From positions 248,001 through 312,000 of the forward strand of contig NZ_CAJFCL010000002.1 of the NCBI RefSeq assembly GCF_904063065.1: a DNA stretch of 64,000 nucleotides, written 5' to 3'. The stretch comes from Pseudomonas paraversuta (GTDB taxonomy: Bacteria > Pseudomonadota > Gammaproteobacteria > Pseudomonadales > Pseudomonadaceae). The notes beneath the pieces are model-generated. The model saw only the letters and a list, made by a program, of their open reading frames with translations, was not told the origin of the DNA and did no database searches. The position numbers were made by a program, and so were the translations under genes. Below are positions 43,202 through 51,607 of this stretch, in pieces (within the stretch, counting starts at the first letter, position 1; each line of letters opens with the position of its first letter).

Positions 43202-45604
43202 TTACATGCTCCACTTCATGGTCACGGCCACGTTACGCGGGTCGCCGAAGATGTTTGCGCCCGCCGGGTTACTGATGCTCTGGTAGTAATGCTTGTCGAA
43301 CACGTTGTTCAGGTTGGCTTGCACCTTGAGTTTTTTGTTCACGTTGTAGCCGGTCATCAGGTCGACGATGCTGTAGCCGCCCTGAGATACGCCGTAGGTT
43401 GTGTATGTGCTGCTCTGGCTGCGGAATGAACCGCCGATCGACCATTTTTCGAGATCGCCCGGCAATTGATAGGTGGTGGACAGCTTGAGCAGGTTGTATG
43501 GCGTGTCGCTGTCGAAGCGACCGCTGCCGCCCTTGACGTTCTTGGCGCCGGCATAGGTGTAGCCCGCCGAGGCCTGCCAGCCAAGGGCAAGCATGCCTTG
43601 CAGTTCAAGGTCAACGCCTTTGGTTTCCACTTCGCCGGAGGCCACGGAGCAGGAAGCAACACCCTCGGCACAGGCATCAAGCCCTTGGGAGAGGTTCTCC
43701 TGGTTCAGTTGGAAGTAGGCCAGGCTGGCGTTCAACGCACCTTCAAAGTACTCGCCCTTGATCCCGATTTCGCGGTTGGTGCCGGTGACCGGCGGCAGCA
43801 GGCTGCCCTGGAAGTCCACGTTCGCTTGCGGCTGGAAGATTCTGGTCCAGCTGGTGTACACCGAGTAGGTATCGTTGATGTCGTAGATCAAGCCGGCGTA
43901 GGGGGTGTATTCCCGCGTCGCCTTGTAGTCGGCGCCGAATGTGTAATCGCCGGAAATAGTGTTCTGTTCGTATTCGTACCAGTCCAGGCGTGAACCGAGG
44001 ATCAGTTTTAGGTCGTCGCGCAGATGGAAGCGTACGGTGGCGTAAGTGCTGTATTGATCGACCTTGCCCTTGCGTGACCAGTTGTAGTTGATAGCCGGTT
44101 TCTCTACGCCGTGATAGTCGAAGTTTGATGGATCGAGCACGATATTCGGGTCGTTGAGGAAACCACCGCCGGGGCCATCGTCGGTTTTATCATTTCGATA
44201 ACTGCCACCGAGCACCAGTTCGTGGGTCGCACCAAGCAGGGTGAAGGGGCCGGAAACGTAGCCGTCGACGCTTTTTTGCGTGTGCTGGTAGGTGTAGCGG
44301 CCCACGTTCAGGTTCAACTGATCTGCACTGGGATCCAGTCGATAGAAACTGGTGCCCAGCATGTCCAGGTCGCCTCGCAGCCACGTGGTATTGAGGCGCA
44401 GTTTCCAGTCGTTGTCGAAGCGGTGCTCAATTTCGGCAAATGCGCTGGTGTTTTTCTTGTTCCAGTAGGTCCAGTTCGGGCTCATGCGCGTCGAACGGGA
44501 TATTGGCAGGAACGTGCCATCGGCACGGGTCGGAATGCCTGACCAGTCGGCCCCCGGGTTGTCCTCACGGTTGTAATACGCTCCGAGGGTCAGGGTAGTG
44601 GCTTCACTCAGGTCAAACTCGGTGATGCCGTACAACAACTGGCGCTTGCTGCTGTAGCCATCGGTAAAGCTGTCTTTGTCCTGGAAGGCACCGACTACGC
44701 GGCCCCTGATCGAACCGCTGGAATTGAGGGCACTGCTGGCATCGATTTCGGTGCGATAGTTGTCCCATGAACCGGCACCCAGGGTGACAGAAACTTGCGG
44801 CTCGACAGTGGGCCGTTTGCGGATCAGGTTAAGGGTGCCGGACGGGTTGCCGGCACCGAGCATCAGGCCCGACGCACCGCGCACAACTTCAACCCGGTCG
44901 AACATCGCCAGGGTCGAGGTGCCAAGGGTGTCGCTGTCATACGCGACTGGCAGTCCGTCGATCATAATGTTGTCGATGGCAGAACCGCGGGAATAGAACT
45001 CAGGGCGCTCACCACCGGTTTTGCGCATGGTCAGGCCTGGGGTGTATGTCGAAATGTCCTCCAGAGACTGCATGTTCTGGTCATCCATGCGTTGGCGAGT
45101 GATTACCGTGACCGATTGCGGCGTCTCGCGCATGGAGGCCGCCAGTTTGGTCGCGGTACTCATGGAGCTGGTAGTGTAGGAACCGGTGTTTTCGCTGATT
45201 GAGCCCAGGGCCTGGCCGGAGATGGTTGTAGCGCCCAATTGCAGCTCATCACTCTTGGGCACGGGCACCAGCACATAAGCACCATTAGCCTGGCGTTGAG
45301 CCTGCAAGCCACTGCCCGCGAGCAAGCGTGCCAGGCCTTCGTCGGTGCTATAAGTGCCGCTCAATCCCGGTGTGGTCATGCCTTGGGTCTGCTCGGCGTT
45401 GAACGACAGCGTGACATTGGCCGCTGTCGCGAACAGGCTCAACGCCGCGCCGAGCGAGCCCGCATTGATTTGGTAAGTGTGGGTCTGGTTTTGCGCCAGC
45501 GCATGGGTTGGCGCCAGGCTCAAGGCCGAAAATACACCAAGCGCCACAGCCAGGTGAACGGCATGCGCAAGCGGCCGGGCGGCGTTGAGGGTGAATCGTG
45601 ACAT
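43202..45604 (-). CDS. TonB-dependent siderophore receptor with STN signalling domain (FpvA/FecA type)
   Basis: Outer-membrane receptor and transducer of 800 residues. The signal peptide ends around ALA-QN. The STN domain follows (YQINAGSLGAALSLFATAAN to NGAYVLVPV, about residues 40-120). Plug motifs are SMRETPQSVTVITRQRMDDQ, FYSRGSAIDN and GLMLGAGNPSGTLNLIRKRP. The barrel ends FGDPRNVAVTMKWSM. ATG 45604 is preferred, after ggaagga; the frame is open further up. It lies downstream of fecR and fecI homologues on the same strand, so it probably signals siderophore binding to FecR. The ligand is unknown; a pyoverdine or foreign siderophore is likely. Confidence 0.93.
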   Translation of the reverse strand: MSRFTLNAARPLAHAVHLAVALGVFSALSLAPTHALAQNQTHTYQINAGSLGAALSLFATAANVTLSFNAEQTQGMTTPGLSGTYSTDEGLARLLAGSGLQAQRQANGAYVLVPVPKSDELQLGATTISGQALGSISENTGSYTTSSMSTATKLAASMRETPQSVTVITRQRMDDQNMQSLEDISTYTPGLTMRKTGGERPEFYSRGSAIDNIMIDGLPVAYDSDTLGTSTLAMFDRVEVVRGASGLMLGAGNPSGTLNLIRKRPTVEPQVSVTLGAGSWDNYRTEIDASSALNSSGSIRGRVVGAFQDKDSFTDGYSSKRQLLYGITEFDLSEATTLTLGAYYNREDNPGADWSGIPTRADGTFLPISRSTRMSPNWTYWNKKNTSAFAEIEHRFDNDWKLRLNTTWLRGDLDMLGTSFYRLDPSADQLNLNVGRYTYQHTQKSVDGYVSGPFTLLGATHELVLGGSYRNDKTDDGPGGGFLNDPNIVLDPSNFDYHGVEKPAINYNWSRKGKVDQYSTYATVRFHLRDDLKLILGSRLDWYEYEQNTISGDYTFGADYKATREYTPYAGLIYDINDTYSVYTSWTRIFQPQANVDFQGSLLPPVTGTNREIGIKGEYFEGALNASLAYFQLNQENLSQGLDACAEGVASCSVASGEVETKGVDLELQGMLALGWQASAGYTYAGAKNVKGGSGRFDSDTPYNLLKLSTTYQLPGDLEKWSIGGSFRSQSSTYTTYGVSQGGYSIVDLMTGYNVNKKLKVQANLNNVFDKHYYQSISNPAGANIFGDPRNVAVTMKWSM

Positions 45605-45718
45605 ACAGGTTTCCTTCCGTTGGCAGGGCAGGCAAGCAGTCGTAAACGCTGCTTTCTGTACATGGCCGAACGAAAATAGGAATCGGCAACCCGGGATGGG
45701 AATAATTCGCAAAAAACT

Positions 45719-46660
45719 TCAGGCCGCTTCGACACTGGCCCAGTAACGCGTCACGAAACGTACGCTGACCGGCAGGGATTGGCTGAGGTTTTCCAGAATG
45801 GTATCGGTGTCGTCGATACGGAATGCACCACTCAACCGCAGGCTGGCAACGGACGGGGCACAGCGCAGCACGCCGCGACGGTAACGGCTGAGCTCGGCGA
45901 TAAAATCCCCCAGGCGCCACTCGATGACAGTCAACATGCCTTGGCTCCAGGCACCGACACCTGCCGGGGAGGGGGTCACGGCGCTGATCTGGTCGCGGTC
46001 GAAGTGGGCCTGCTGGCCGGCATTCAGGCGCTGAACCCGTGAAGGATGATTCAGAGGGCGTAGCTCTACCGCCTTATCCAGCACGCACACATCGGTGAAC
46101 GTCGGCCCGCAACGCACGACAAAACGCGTGCCCAGGGCACGCACCGAGCCTTGGGGGGCTTCGACGATAAACGGGCGACTATCGCTGGCTGTGTCTACCA
46201 GGATTTCGCCGCGGTGCAGGCGGATCAGACGCAAGTCGGCGCTGAAGGCAATGTCTACGGCGCTGTCGGTATTGAGGTCCAGTTGGCTACCGTCGTCCAG
46301 ACGCATGTGCCGACGCTGGCCGGTGGCGGTGCGTTGATCGGCAAGCATCGCCTGGTAGGGCAGATGCTCGGTGGCCAGCCAGCCACTGCCGCCCACGGCG
46401 AGCAACAGTCCAAGGGTCTTGAGTACAGCGCGGCGGCGGGCCTTTACCCCGGCCAGCGTCGGCAGTGACACGTCTGCGGGCAACCGAGCCCATTGGCTTT
46501 GCAGTTTTTCTACGCGTGCCCACGCTCGCGCGTGCTGTGGGTTGGCGGCCAGCCAGTGGCGCCAGGCCTGTTGATCAGCCTCTGTGGGCGGCATGCTGTT
46601 AAGGCGCACATACCAGGTGGCTGCGGCTTCGAGGGTGAGCAGATCCAGGGGCGCAGCCAT
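45719..46660 (-). CDS. FecR-family anti-sigma regulator
   Basis: Inner-membrane sigma regulator of 313 residues. The N-terminal cytoplasmic part carries ATWYVRLNSMPPTEADQQAW. A single transmembrane segment, TLGLLLAVGGSGWLAT, is near residue 85. The periplasmic FecR domain includes GQRRHMRLDDGSQLDLNTDS and EVRALGTRF-like blocks. ATG 46660 overlaps the sigma-factor stop (ATGA). It relays the signal from the STN domain of the downstream receptor to the sigma factor. Receptor and regulator are 115 bp apart. Confidence 0.92.
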   Translation of the reverse strand: MAAPLDLLTLEAAATWYVRLNSMPPTEADQQAWRHWLAANPQHARAWARVEKLQSQWARLPADVSLPTLAGVKARRRAVLKTLGLLLAVGGSGWLATEHLPYQAMLADQRTATGQRRHMRLDDGSQLDLNTDSAVDIAFSADLRLIRLHRGEILVDTASDSRPFIVEAPQGSVRALGTRFVVRCGPTFTDVCVLDKAVELRPLNHPSRVQRLNAGQQAHFDRDQISAVTPSPAGVGAWSQGMLTVIEWRLGDFIAELSRYRRGVLRCAPSVASLRLSGAFRIDDTDTILENLSQSLPVSVRFVTRYWASVEAA

Positions 46661-47160
46661 CAGTCCTCCGTAAGCAGCAGGCAATGGGTCATTGCGCGGA
46701 TCACGTGTTTCTTGACGGTGGTCACCGAAACGCCCAGGCGTTCGCCAGTGGCCACATAACTCAGGCCTTCCAATTGCACGGCGAGGAATATCTGCCGTGT
46801 ACGCTCGCCCAGGCCATCAAGCATGGTGTCGATGGCTACCAGGGTTTCGAGAATCATCAGGCGTGTTTCAGGTGAGATATCCAGCGGTTCCGAGCGCAGG
46901 GCCAGGACTTCGAGGTAAGCCTGCTCCAAGGCGCGGCGACGGAATTTGTCGATCATCAGTGCCCGGGCGATAGCGCTCAGGTAGGTGCGCGGTTCGCGAA
47001 TCTGTTCGACGTCGCGGGAAGTCAGCAGACGCACAAAGGTATCCTGGGCCAGGTCTGCTGCATCGGCGGCGTTGCCCATGCGGGCGCGCAACCAGCTTTT
47101 GAGCCAGCCGTTATGTTCGCTGTACATTAGATGCAGGGCATAATAATCGGGAGCAGGCAT
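46660..47160 (-). CDS. FecI-type ECF sigma factor
   Basis: Iron-starvation sigma factor of 166 residues. Region 2 is DAADLAQDTFVRLL and EPRTYLSAIARALMIDKFRR. Region 4 is LDGLGERTRQIFLAVQLEGL with the HTH around GVSVTTVKKHVIRAM. ATG 47160 gives MPAPDYYALH; a TTG at 47184 is less likely. A Fur box just upstream (47187-47205) fits iron-repressed expression. Its target is the adjacent TonB-receptor promoter, in the gap 45605-45718. Confidence 0.92.
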   Translation of the reverse strand: MPAPDYYALHLMYSEHNGWLKSWLRARMGNAADAADLAQDTFVRLLTSRDVEQIREPRTYLSAIARALMIDKFRRRALEQAYLEVLALRSEPLDISPETRLMILETLVAIDTMLDGLGERTRQIFLAVQLEGLSYVATGERLGVSVTTVKKHVIRAMTHCLLLTED

Positions 47161-47186
47161 GAGAGGACAAACCAATAGCAACAATT

Positions 47187-47205
47187 GATAATGATTAGCA
47201 TTATC
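47187..47205. promoter_or_regulatory. Fur box upstream of fecI homologue
   Basis: gataatgattagcattatc matches the 19-bp Fur consensus at 17 positions and is palindromic. It is 27 bp before the chosen sigma-factor start. The gap 47206-47410 holds nothing else that I can identify. Confidence 0.85.
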
Positions 47206-47410
47206 CTTGTTGCTCCAGATTTGCGCAATGTCGGTGCTAATGGAACGCCAAGCAGGCTCCAGACCACGGCTTTAAAAGACTTCCAGCTCGGATTGCAAAT
47301 CCGTTGTAGTGGACATGAGTTATTTCGGGTTTGTGTTCATTCGGCAGGACGCCAAGGGGAGGGGTAAAAAAGGAATTGCGCAGCGGTTTGAATTTTTGCG
47401 GTGCAAAACA

Positions 47411-47444
47411 AAGGGCCTGCACGAAGAATCTCATGCAAGCCCTT
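47411..47444 (-). terminator. Terminator downstream of tRNA-Leu
   Basis: On the minus strand aagggcttgcatg pairs with cgtgcaggccctt across a short loop, followed by tgttttg. The hairpin lies 8 bases after the tRNA CCA end. Confidence 0.75.
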
Positions 47445-47452
47445 GATTTGTT

Positions 47453-47539
47453 TGGTGCCCGAAGCCGGAATCGAACCGGCACGTCCTTTCGAACGGGGGA
47501 TTTTAAGTCCCATGCGTCTACCAATTTCGCCATTCGGGC
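47453..47539 (-). tRNA. tRNA-Leu (anticodon UAA)
   Basis: The minus-strand sequence GCCCGAATGG... to GGTTCGATTCCGGCTTCGGGCACCA folds as a class II tRNA with an encoded CCA. The acceptor stem GCCCGAA/TTCGGGC is perfect. The anticodon loop GACTTAAAATC reads UAA (leucine). The long variable arm CCCGTTCGAAAGGACG fits leucine. The 340 bases upstream, 47540-47883, hold its promoter and the EamA gene promoter; no other feature is visible. Confidence 0.97.
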
Positions 47540-47883
47540 GGTAGCGCTATAAAGCGGGTCAGGAAGGAAGGTGCTTCGGGATCAAAGTACTCAAGAGCCT
47601 GCGTGACAGGTGGACGAATATATAGAGCCTGCACCGATGAGGCAAGTTGGTTAGTGCTGATTGAGTGAGTTTTTTTTGCTCCTTGGCTTAATAAAACCGT
47701 CGAAAAATCATAGGGCTAGGTAACCAGTGGGGGTTTGAGGGAGGGATATGGCTCGTCCATTGCCAGAAAGCCGTGGGTACCAAGGGGTAATGCCAAGTGC
47801 TGCCGCTGGCTGCTGCTGATTCAGGTCGCTTTGCCTGCGCGCTGGTCTAGGCTGCTTGCACGACTGAAACAGAAGTGGATGTG

Positions 47884-48930
47884 ATGAATACAAGTGTGAT
47901 TTATGCCTTGGCGGCGGCGGCGCTGTTCGGGGCCAGTACCCCGCTGGCCAAGTTGCTGGGCACAGAAATCCCGCCAGTGCTGTTGGCCGGGCTGTTGTAT
48001 CTGGGCAGCGGCACAGGCCTGGTGTTGCTGCGTTTGCTTCGCGATCGGGGCTGGAAAAGGTCCGGGCTGAGTGTCAGCGAGTGGCCGTGGCTGGTCGGGG
48101 CGGTTGTGTTCGGCGGGATTCTTGGCCCGGTCGCACTGATGGTGGGGCTGACTCTGACCAGTGCCGCCACGGCGTCATTGATGCTCAATCTGGAACCCGT
48201 GCTGACCGCCGTGCTGGCGTGGGTGGTGTTCAAGGAAAATGCAGACCGCAGGATTGTCGTGGGGATGCTGGCAATTATTGCCGGGGGCATTGTTTTGTCG
48301 TGGCCGTCCGGCCAGGCAGCGGGTGTCGCGCAATCCTGGCTTGGGCCCTTGGCCGTGGCGTTTGCCTGTTTGTGCTGGGCGGTGGACAACAATCTGACGC
48401 GCAAGGTATCGGCTTGCGATGCGCTCTTTATTGCCGGGGTAAAAGGGTTGTTTGCAGGGCTGGTCAACTGCGCGATCGGGTTGACCCTGGGGGCCAAAAT
48501 CCCGCCTCTGGTGGCGCTGACGCCCACTTTATTGATCGGCTTTCTGGGCTACGGCGTGAGCCTGGTGCTGTTTGTGCTGGCCTTGCGCGGACTGGGCGCG
48601 GCGCGCACGGGGGCGTACTTCTCGACCGCGCCTTTTCTGGGCGCTGCGATTGCAATTGTGCTGCTGGGGGAATCAGTCTCGCTGCTGTTCTGGCTGGCCG
48701 CCGCGTTTATGCTGTTCGGGGTCTGGCTGCACCTCACCGAGCGGCACGAGCATATGCATCAACACCAGCCGCTGCAGCACACCCATCGCCATACCCACGA
48801 TGAGCACCATCAGCATGAGCATGCCGAGGATGTACCGCCGGGTGCCGCCCACAGCCATGGGCATGTGCATTCTCCCGTTCGGCATAGCCATCCGCACTTT
48901 CCGGATATTCACCACAGGCACCGGCACTGA
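47884..48930 (+). CDS. EamA/DMT-family transporter with histidine-rich C-terminal tail
   Basis: Inner-membrane transporter of 348 residues with ten hydrophobic segments in two EamA repeats (AAALFGASTPLAKLL in the first; LEPVLTAVLAWVVFKE ends it). After the last helix (FWLAAAFMLFGVWLHL) comes a ~63-residue tail with 23 histidines in HxH runs, for example HTHRHTHDEHHQHEH. Such tails bind metal ions, so transport or sensing of nickel, zinc or cobalt is a fair guess. ATG 47884 is used; a GTG at 47875 is also possible. The DedA gene follows after 63 bp. Confidence 0.85.
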   Translation: MNTSVIYALAAAALFGASTPLAKLLGTEIPPVLLAGLLYLGSGTGLVLLRLLRDRGWKRSGLSVSEWPWLVGAVVFGGILGPVALMVGLTLTSAATASLMLNLEPVLTAVLAWVVFKENADRRIVVGMLAIIAGGIVLSWPSGQAAGVAQSWLGPLAVAFACLCWAVDNNLTRKVSACDALFIAGVKGLFAGLVNCAIGLTLGAKIPPLVALTPTLLIGFLGYGVSLVLFVLALRGLGAARTGAYFSTAPFLGAAIAIVLLGESVSLLFWLAAAFMLFGVWLHLTERHEHMHQHQPLQHTHRHTHDEHHQHEHAEDVPPGAAHSHGHVHSPVRHSHPHFPDIHHRHRH

Positions 48931-48993
48931 CTGGCTGCGTGTTAGATTGCGCCGGCTGGATGCAGCAATACTCTCTTCCAATGGAGCTACAGA

Positions 48994-49587
48994 GTGCACA
49001 TGTTTGAACACATCGATTTCAACTACTTGCTGGCGACCTATGGTTACCTGGCCATCTTTATCGGCTGTTTGCTGGAAGGTGAAACCATCCTGATTCTGGG
49101 GGGCATGGCAGCCCATCAACATGTGCTCAAGCTGTTGCCGGTCATTATGTATGCGAGTCTGGCCGGGATGCTGGGTGACCAGTTGCTGTTCTGGACCGGT
49201 CGCTACTTCGGTGCCCGGCTGTTGCCCAAACTGCACAAGCATCAAGCCGCCATCGAGCGGGTGACGCAGTTGATCAACAAGTACCCTACGGCGTCGATTT
49301 TCTCCGTGCGCTTTCTGTATGGCATGCGTCTGGTGGGGCCGATGGTCATTGGTGCAAGCCAGGTTTCACCGGTCAAGTTTACCTGCATCAACCTGGTGGG
49401 CGCGGCGGTATGGGCGACGCTGTTCGTCAGCGGCGGGTACTGGGCCGGAGAGTTTCTCGAGGGCTTGCTGGGGGATCTCAAACCCTATCGTTTGCCGATT
49501 GCCCTGGGCGTTATCGTATTGATGGTGGTGGTAGCCCTGGTGCGTCACTTCAGGGCGAAAAACCGGTCGCCGGCCAAATCGCTTTGA
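48994..49587 (+). CDS. DedA-family inner-membrane protein
   Basis: A DedA/SNARE-associated membrane protein of 197 residues. The family segments LLEGETILILGGMAAH, GDQLLFWTGRYFGARLL and SVRFLYGMRLVGPMVIGASQ are intact. These proteins have undecaprenyl-phosphate or phospholipid flippase roles and support membrane potential. The GTG start at 48994 is set by a ggag site seven bases before it; ATG 49000 is the alternative. It may be cotranscribed with the upstream EamA gene. The gap to 49818 (231 bp) has no gene. Confidence 0.9.
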   Translation: MHMFEHIDFNYLLATYGYLAIFIGCLLEGETILILGGMAAHQHVLKLLPVIMYASLAGMLGDQLLFWTGRYFGARLLPKLHKHQAAIERVTQLINKYPTASIFSVRFLYGMRLVGPMVIGASQVSPVKFTCINLVGAAVWATLFVSGGYWAGEFLEGLLGDLKPYRLPIALGVIVLMVVVALVRHFRAKNRSPAKSL

Positions 49588-49818
49588 GCCTTGGGGCGCC
49601 AGGTTTCTGGTTGCCGGGCATGGCTTGTGATGAGCATTTCGCCATGGGCGACAGATCCGGATGCTGTTGCAAAAAACAGGCTTGAAAGGCAAAGTCCGGG
49701 TACCCGGTTGCGTGATCAAGCCCGTGGCCTACGCTTTGAATGACAAGCTCAACGCCACGGGTTTCAAGGTATTGGCAGCACACCCACGAACCCGGTCCGC
49801 TAATAAAAGGAGTTCTGG

Positions 49819-50355
49819 ATGTTTATCCGTTTATTGATCCTTACCGGCCTGCTGGTGACTGGCATGGCGCAGGCTGTTGAAGTTCCAAGCCCCCTTGAAC
49901 AGGATCGCGGCAAATTTCGCCCATTGATCATCGTTGCTCGTACAGAAGTCGATCCAACCCTGACCACACTCAAGCAAGCGCTGGCCGATCCGGCCAATCA
50001 GAAGGGCTTCGAAGAGCGCAACATGGTGCTCTATACGATTGTCGGCATTACCGGCAAACGTGATGGCAAAGACCTTGAACCCCAGAGCACCATGTCGCTG
50101 ATTCGCGGACTCAAGCCGGGGATGATTATCGACAAGGCCAAAGTGATTCTGATTGGCAAGGATGGCGAAAAGAAGCTCGAAACCGAGGGTGATGCAAACC
50201 TCGCTGAGTTGTTCAAAACCGTAGACGCCTTGCCCGCTGCCGAAAACCAGATTCAGGCCCAGGCCGAGGTGGTGACGCCGGATAAAACAGCGCCGGCCGG
50301 CAAGCCGGGCAAGGCTGCAAAACCGGTCAAGGCTCCTGCACAGCTGGATGATTGA
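49819..50355 (+). CDS. DUF4174-like exported protein
   Basis: A 178-residue secreted protein. The signal peptide (LLILTGLLVTGMAQA) is followed by a compact domain with PLIIVARTEVDPTL, NMVLYTIVGITGKRDGK and KVILIGKDGEKKLE, the DUF4174 pattern, thioredoxin-like in outline. A low-complexity Lys/Ala/Pro tail (GKPGKAAKPVKAPAQLDD) ends it. A strong aaaggag site precedes the ATG. Function is unknown. It stands alone, followed by a hairpin at 50375-50403. Confidence 0.75.
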   Translation: MFIRLLILTGLLVTGMAQAVEVPSPLEQDRGKFRPLIIVARTEVDPTLTTLKQALADPANQKGFEERNMVLYTIVGITGKRDGKDLEPQSTMSLIRGLKPGMIIDKAKVILIGKDGEKKLETEGDANLAELFKTVDALPAAENQIQAQAEVVTPDKTAPAGKPGKAAKPVKAPAQLDD

Positions 50356-50374
50356 GGCCTGTTAAATCAGGGCC

Positions 50375-50403
50375 AAAAAAAGGCCCGCTGAGGGGAGCGG
50401 GCC
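50375..50403 (-). terminator. Terminator of punR (minus strand)
   Basis: ggcccgct-N6-agcgggcc is an 8-bp stem with a run of seven As on its left flank, which becomes a U run when read on the minus strand. It lies about 160 bp after the punR stop and can also cap the upstream gene's message. Confidence 0.75.
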
Positions 50404-50566
50404 AAATGGGATTCACAAAAGGAGTGGATCCAATTTAGGCCAGTCGATGTGAAAGTGGCGTGAAAAGCATGTAGGCAAAACGCTATTAATTCTCAATTTA
50501 TGACGATTTCAGATCCGGCCTGCACGGCCCTGATGATGGCCCGGGCTCAGCCCCCGGCCTGTTCGT

Positions 50567-51490
50567 TCATGACTCCTCAGCGCCCGCATCATTAAGCCAT
50601 TCCTGGCTCAGGGTGGGCGTGTCCCCCAAATATTCCAGCAACCAGTTCATCGCCGGAGAATGATTGTTCTGTACCCAGGCTAAGCATGACGGGCTGGCCG
50701 GGAAAGGGCGTTGCAAATGCAGCGCCTGCAATCGGCCTTGCTCGATCAGGGGCTGGGCCAGGTGGGCAGGCACCATGCCCACGCACAGTCCATCGCTAAG
50801 GCAGGCCAGCCCTGTAGTCCAGTCGGGCACCATCATCCGGCGCTGGTTATCCAGGGTCCAGGTGTCACGTTTGGGCAGGTTGCGCGAGGTATCGTCCATG
50901 CACAGTGAAGGGTAGGGGCGCAGTTGCTCATCGCCGAGCAAGCCGTCAACCCGGGCCAGTGGATGCTGCGGGCTGACCACGCACAGCCAGTGCAGAAAGC
51001 CCATGTCGCGAAAGGCAAAACTGCCTGCCACCGGCACTGCCCTGGTGGCGCCGATGACCAGGTCGGTACGGCCATCCACCAGCGCATCCCACACTCCGTT
51101 GTATACCTCGTACTGAACAATCAGCTCCACATCGGGAAAGTGCCGATAGAAGTCGATCACCATTTGCCGGCAGCGCGGGTGTTTGATGATCGAGTCCACG
51201 CTCACCCGCAACTGGCCGCTCCAGCCATTGGCGACCTGTTGGCACAGGCGCCGGGTGCCGAGCATTTTCTTCATCACATCACGGGCTTCTTTGACAAACA
51301 CCTGTCCGGCCGGGGTCAGTTCGACATCGCGATGGCGACGCACAAACAGGGGTACGGCCAGCCACTGCTCCAGTTGGCGCACTGTGTAGCTGATGGCCGA
51401 AGGCACACGGTGCAGCTCCTGGGCGGCACCGCTGAAGCTGCCGTGGCGGGCGACGGCATCGATTACGTCCAGCGAGTATTCAGACCACAT
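50567..51490 (-). CDS. punR: LysR-family activator PunR
   Basis: LysR regulator of 307 residues, strongly matching E. coli PunR/YdhB: it starts MWSEYSLDVIDAVARHGSFS, with the HTH ELHRVPSAISYTVRQLE, and has GVWDALVDGRTDLVIGATRA in the effector domain. In E. coli it activates the adjacent purine nucleoside exporter/importer gene punC (established knowledge). The same pair is divergent here, with a dyad at 51504-51530 in the gap. Adenosine or related purines are the likely effectors. Confidence 0.9.
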   Translation of the reverse strand: MWSEYSLDVIDAVARHGSFSGAAQELHRVPSAISYTVRQLEQWLAVPLFVRRHRDVELTPAGQVFVKEARDVMKKMLGTRRLCQQVANGWSGQLRVSVDSIIKHPRCRQMVIDFYRHFPDVELIVQYEVYNGVWDALVDGRTDLVIGATRAVPVAGSFAFRDMGFLHWLCVVSPQHPLARVDGLLGDEQLRPYPSLCMDDTSRNLPKRDTWTLDNQRRMMVPDWTTGLACLSDGLCVGMVPAHLAQPLIEQGRLQALHLQRPFPASPSCLAWVQNNHSPAMNWLLEYLGDTPTLSQEWLNDAGAEES

Positions 51491-51503
51491 GGTTTGCCTT
51501 CAA

Positions 51504-51530
51504 AATAATTGATGTCATTAGGCAATTATT
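51504..51530. promoter_or_regulatory. PunR operator candidate
   Basis: AATAATTG-N11-CAATTATT is a perfect 8-bp dyad with an 11-base spacer, 13 bases upstream of punR. The layout fits a LysR recognition site for both genes. Confidence 0.65.
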
Positions 51531-51607
51531 ATCGCTTCACAAGCAAATGTGCAGCTGGATAATGCACGCCAGTCAACAAATTGTTTGATGGCAAGTTTTG
51601 GAAGCCC

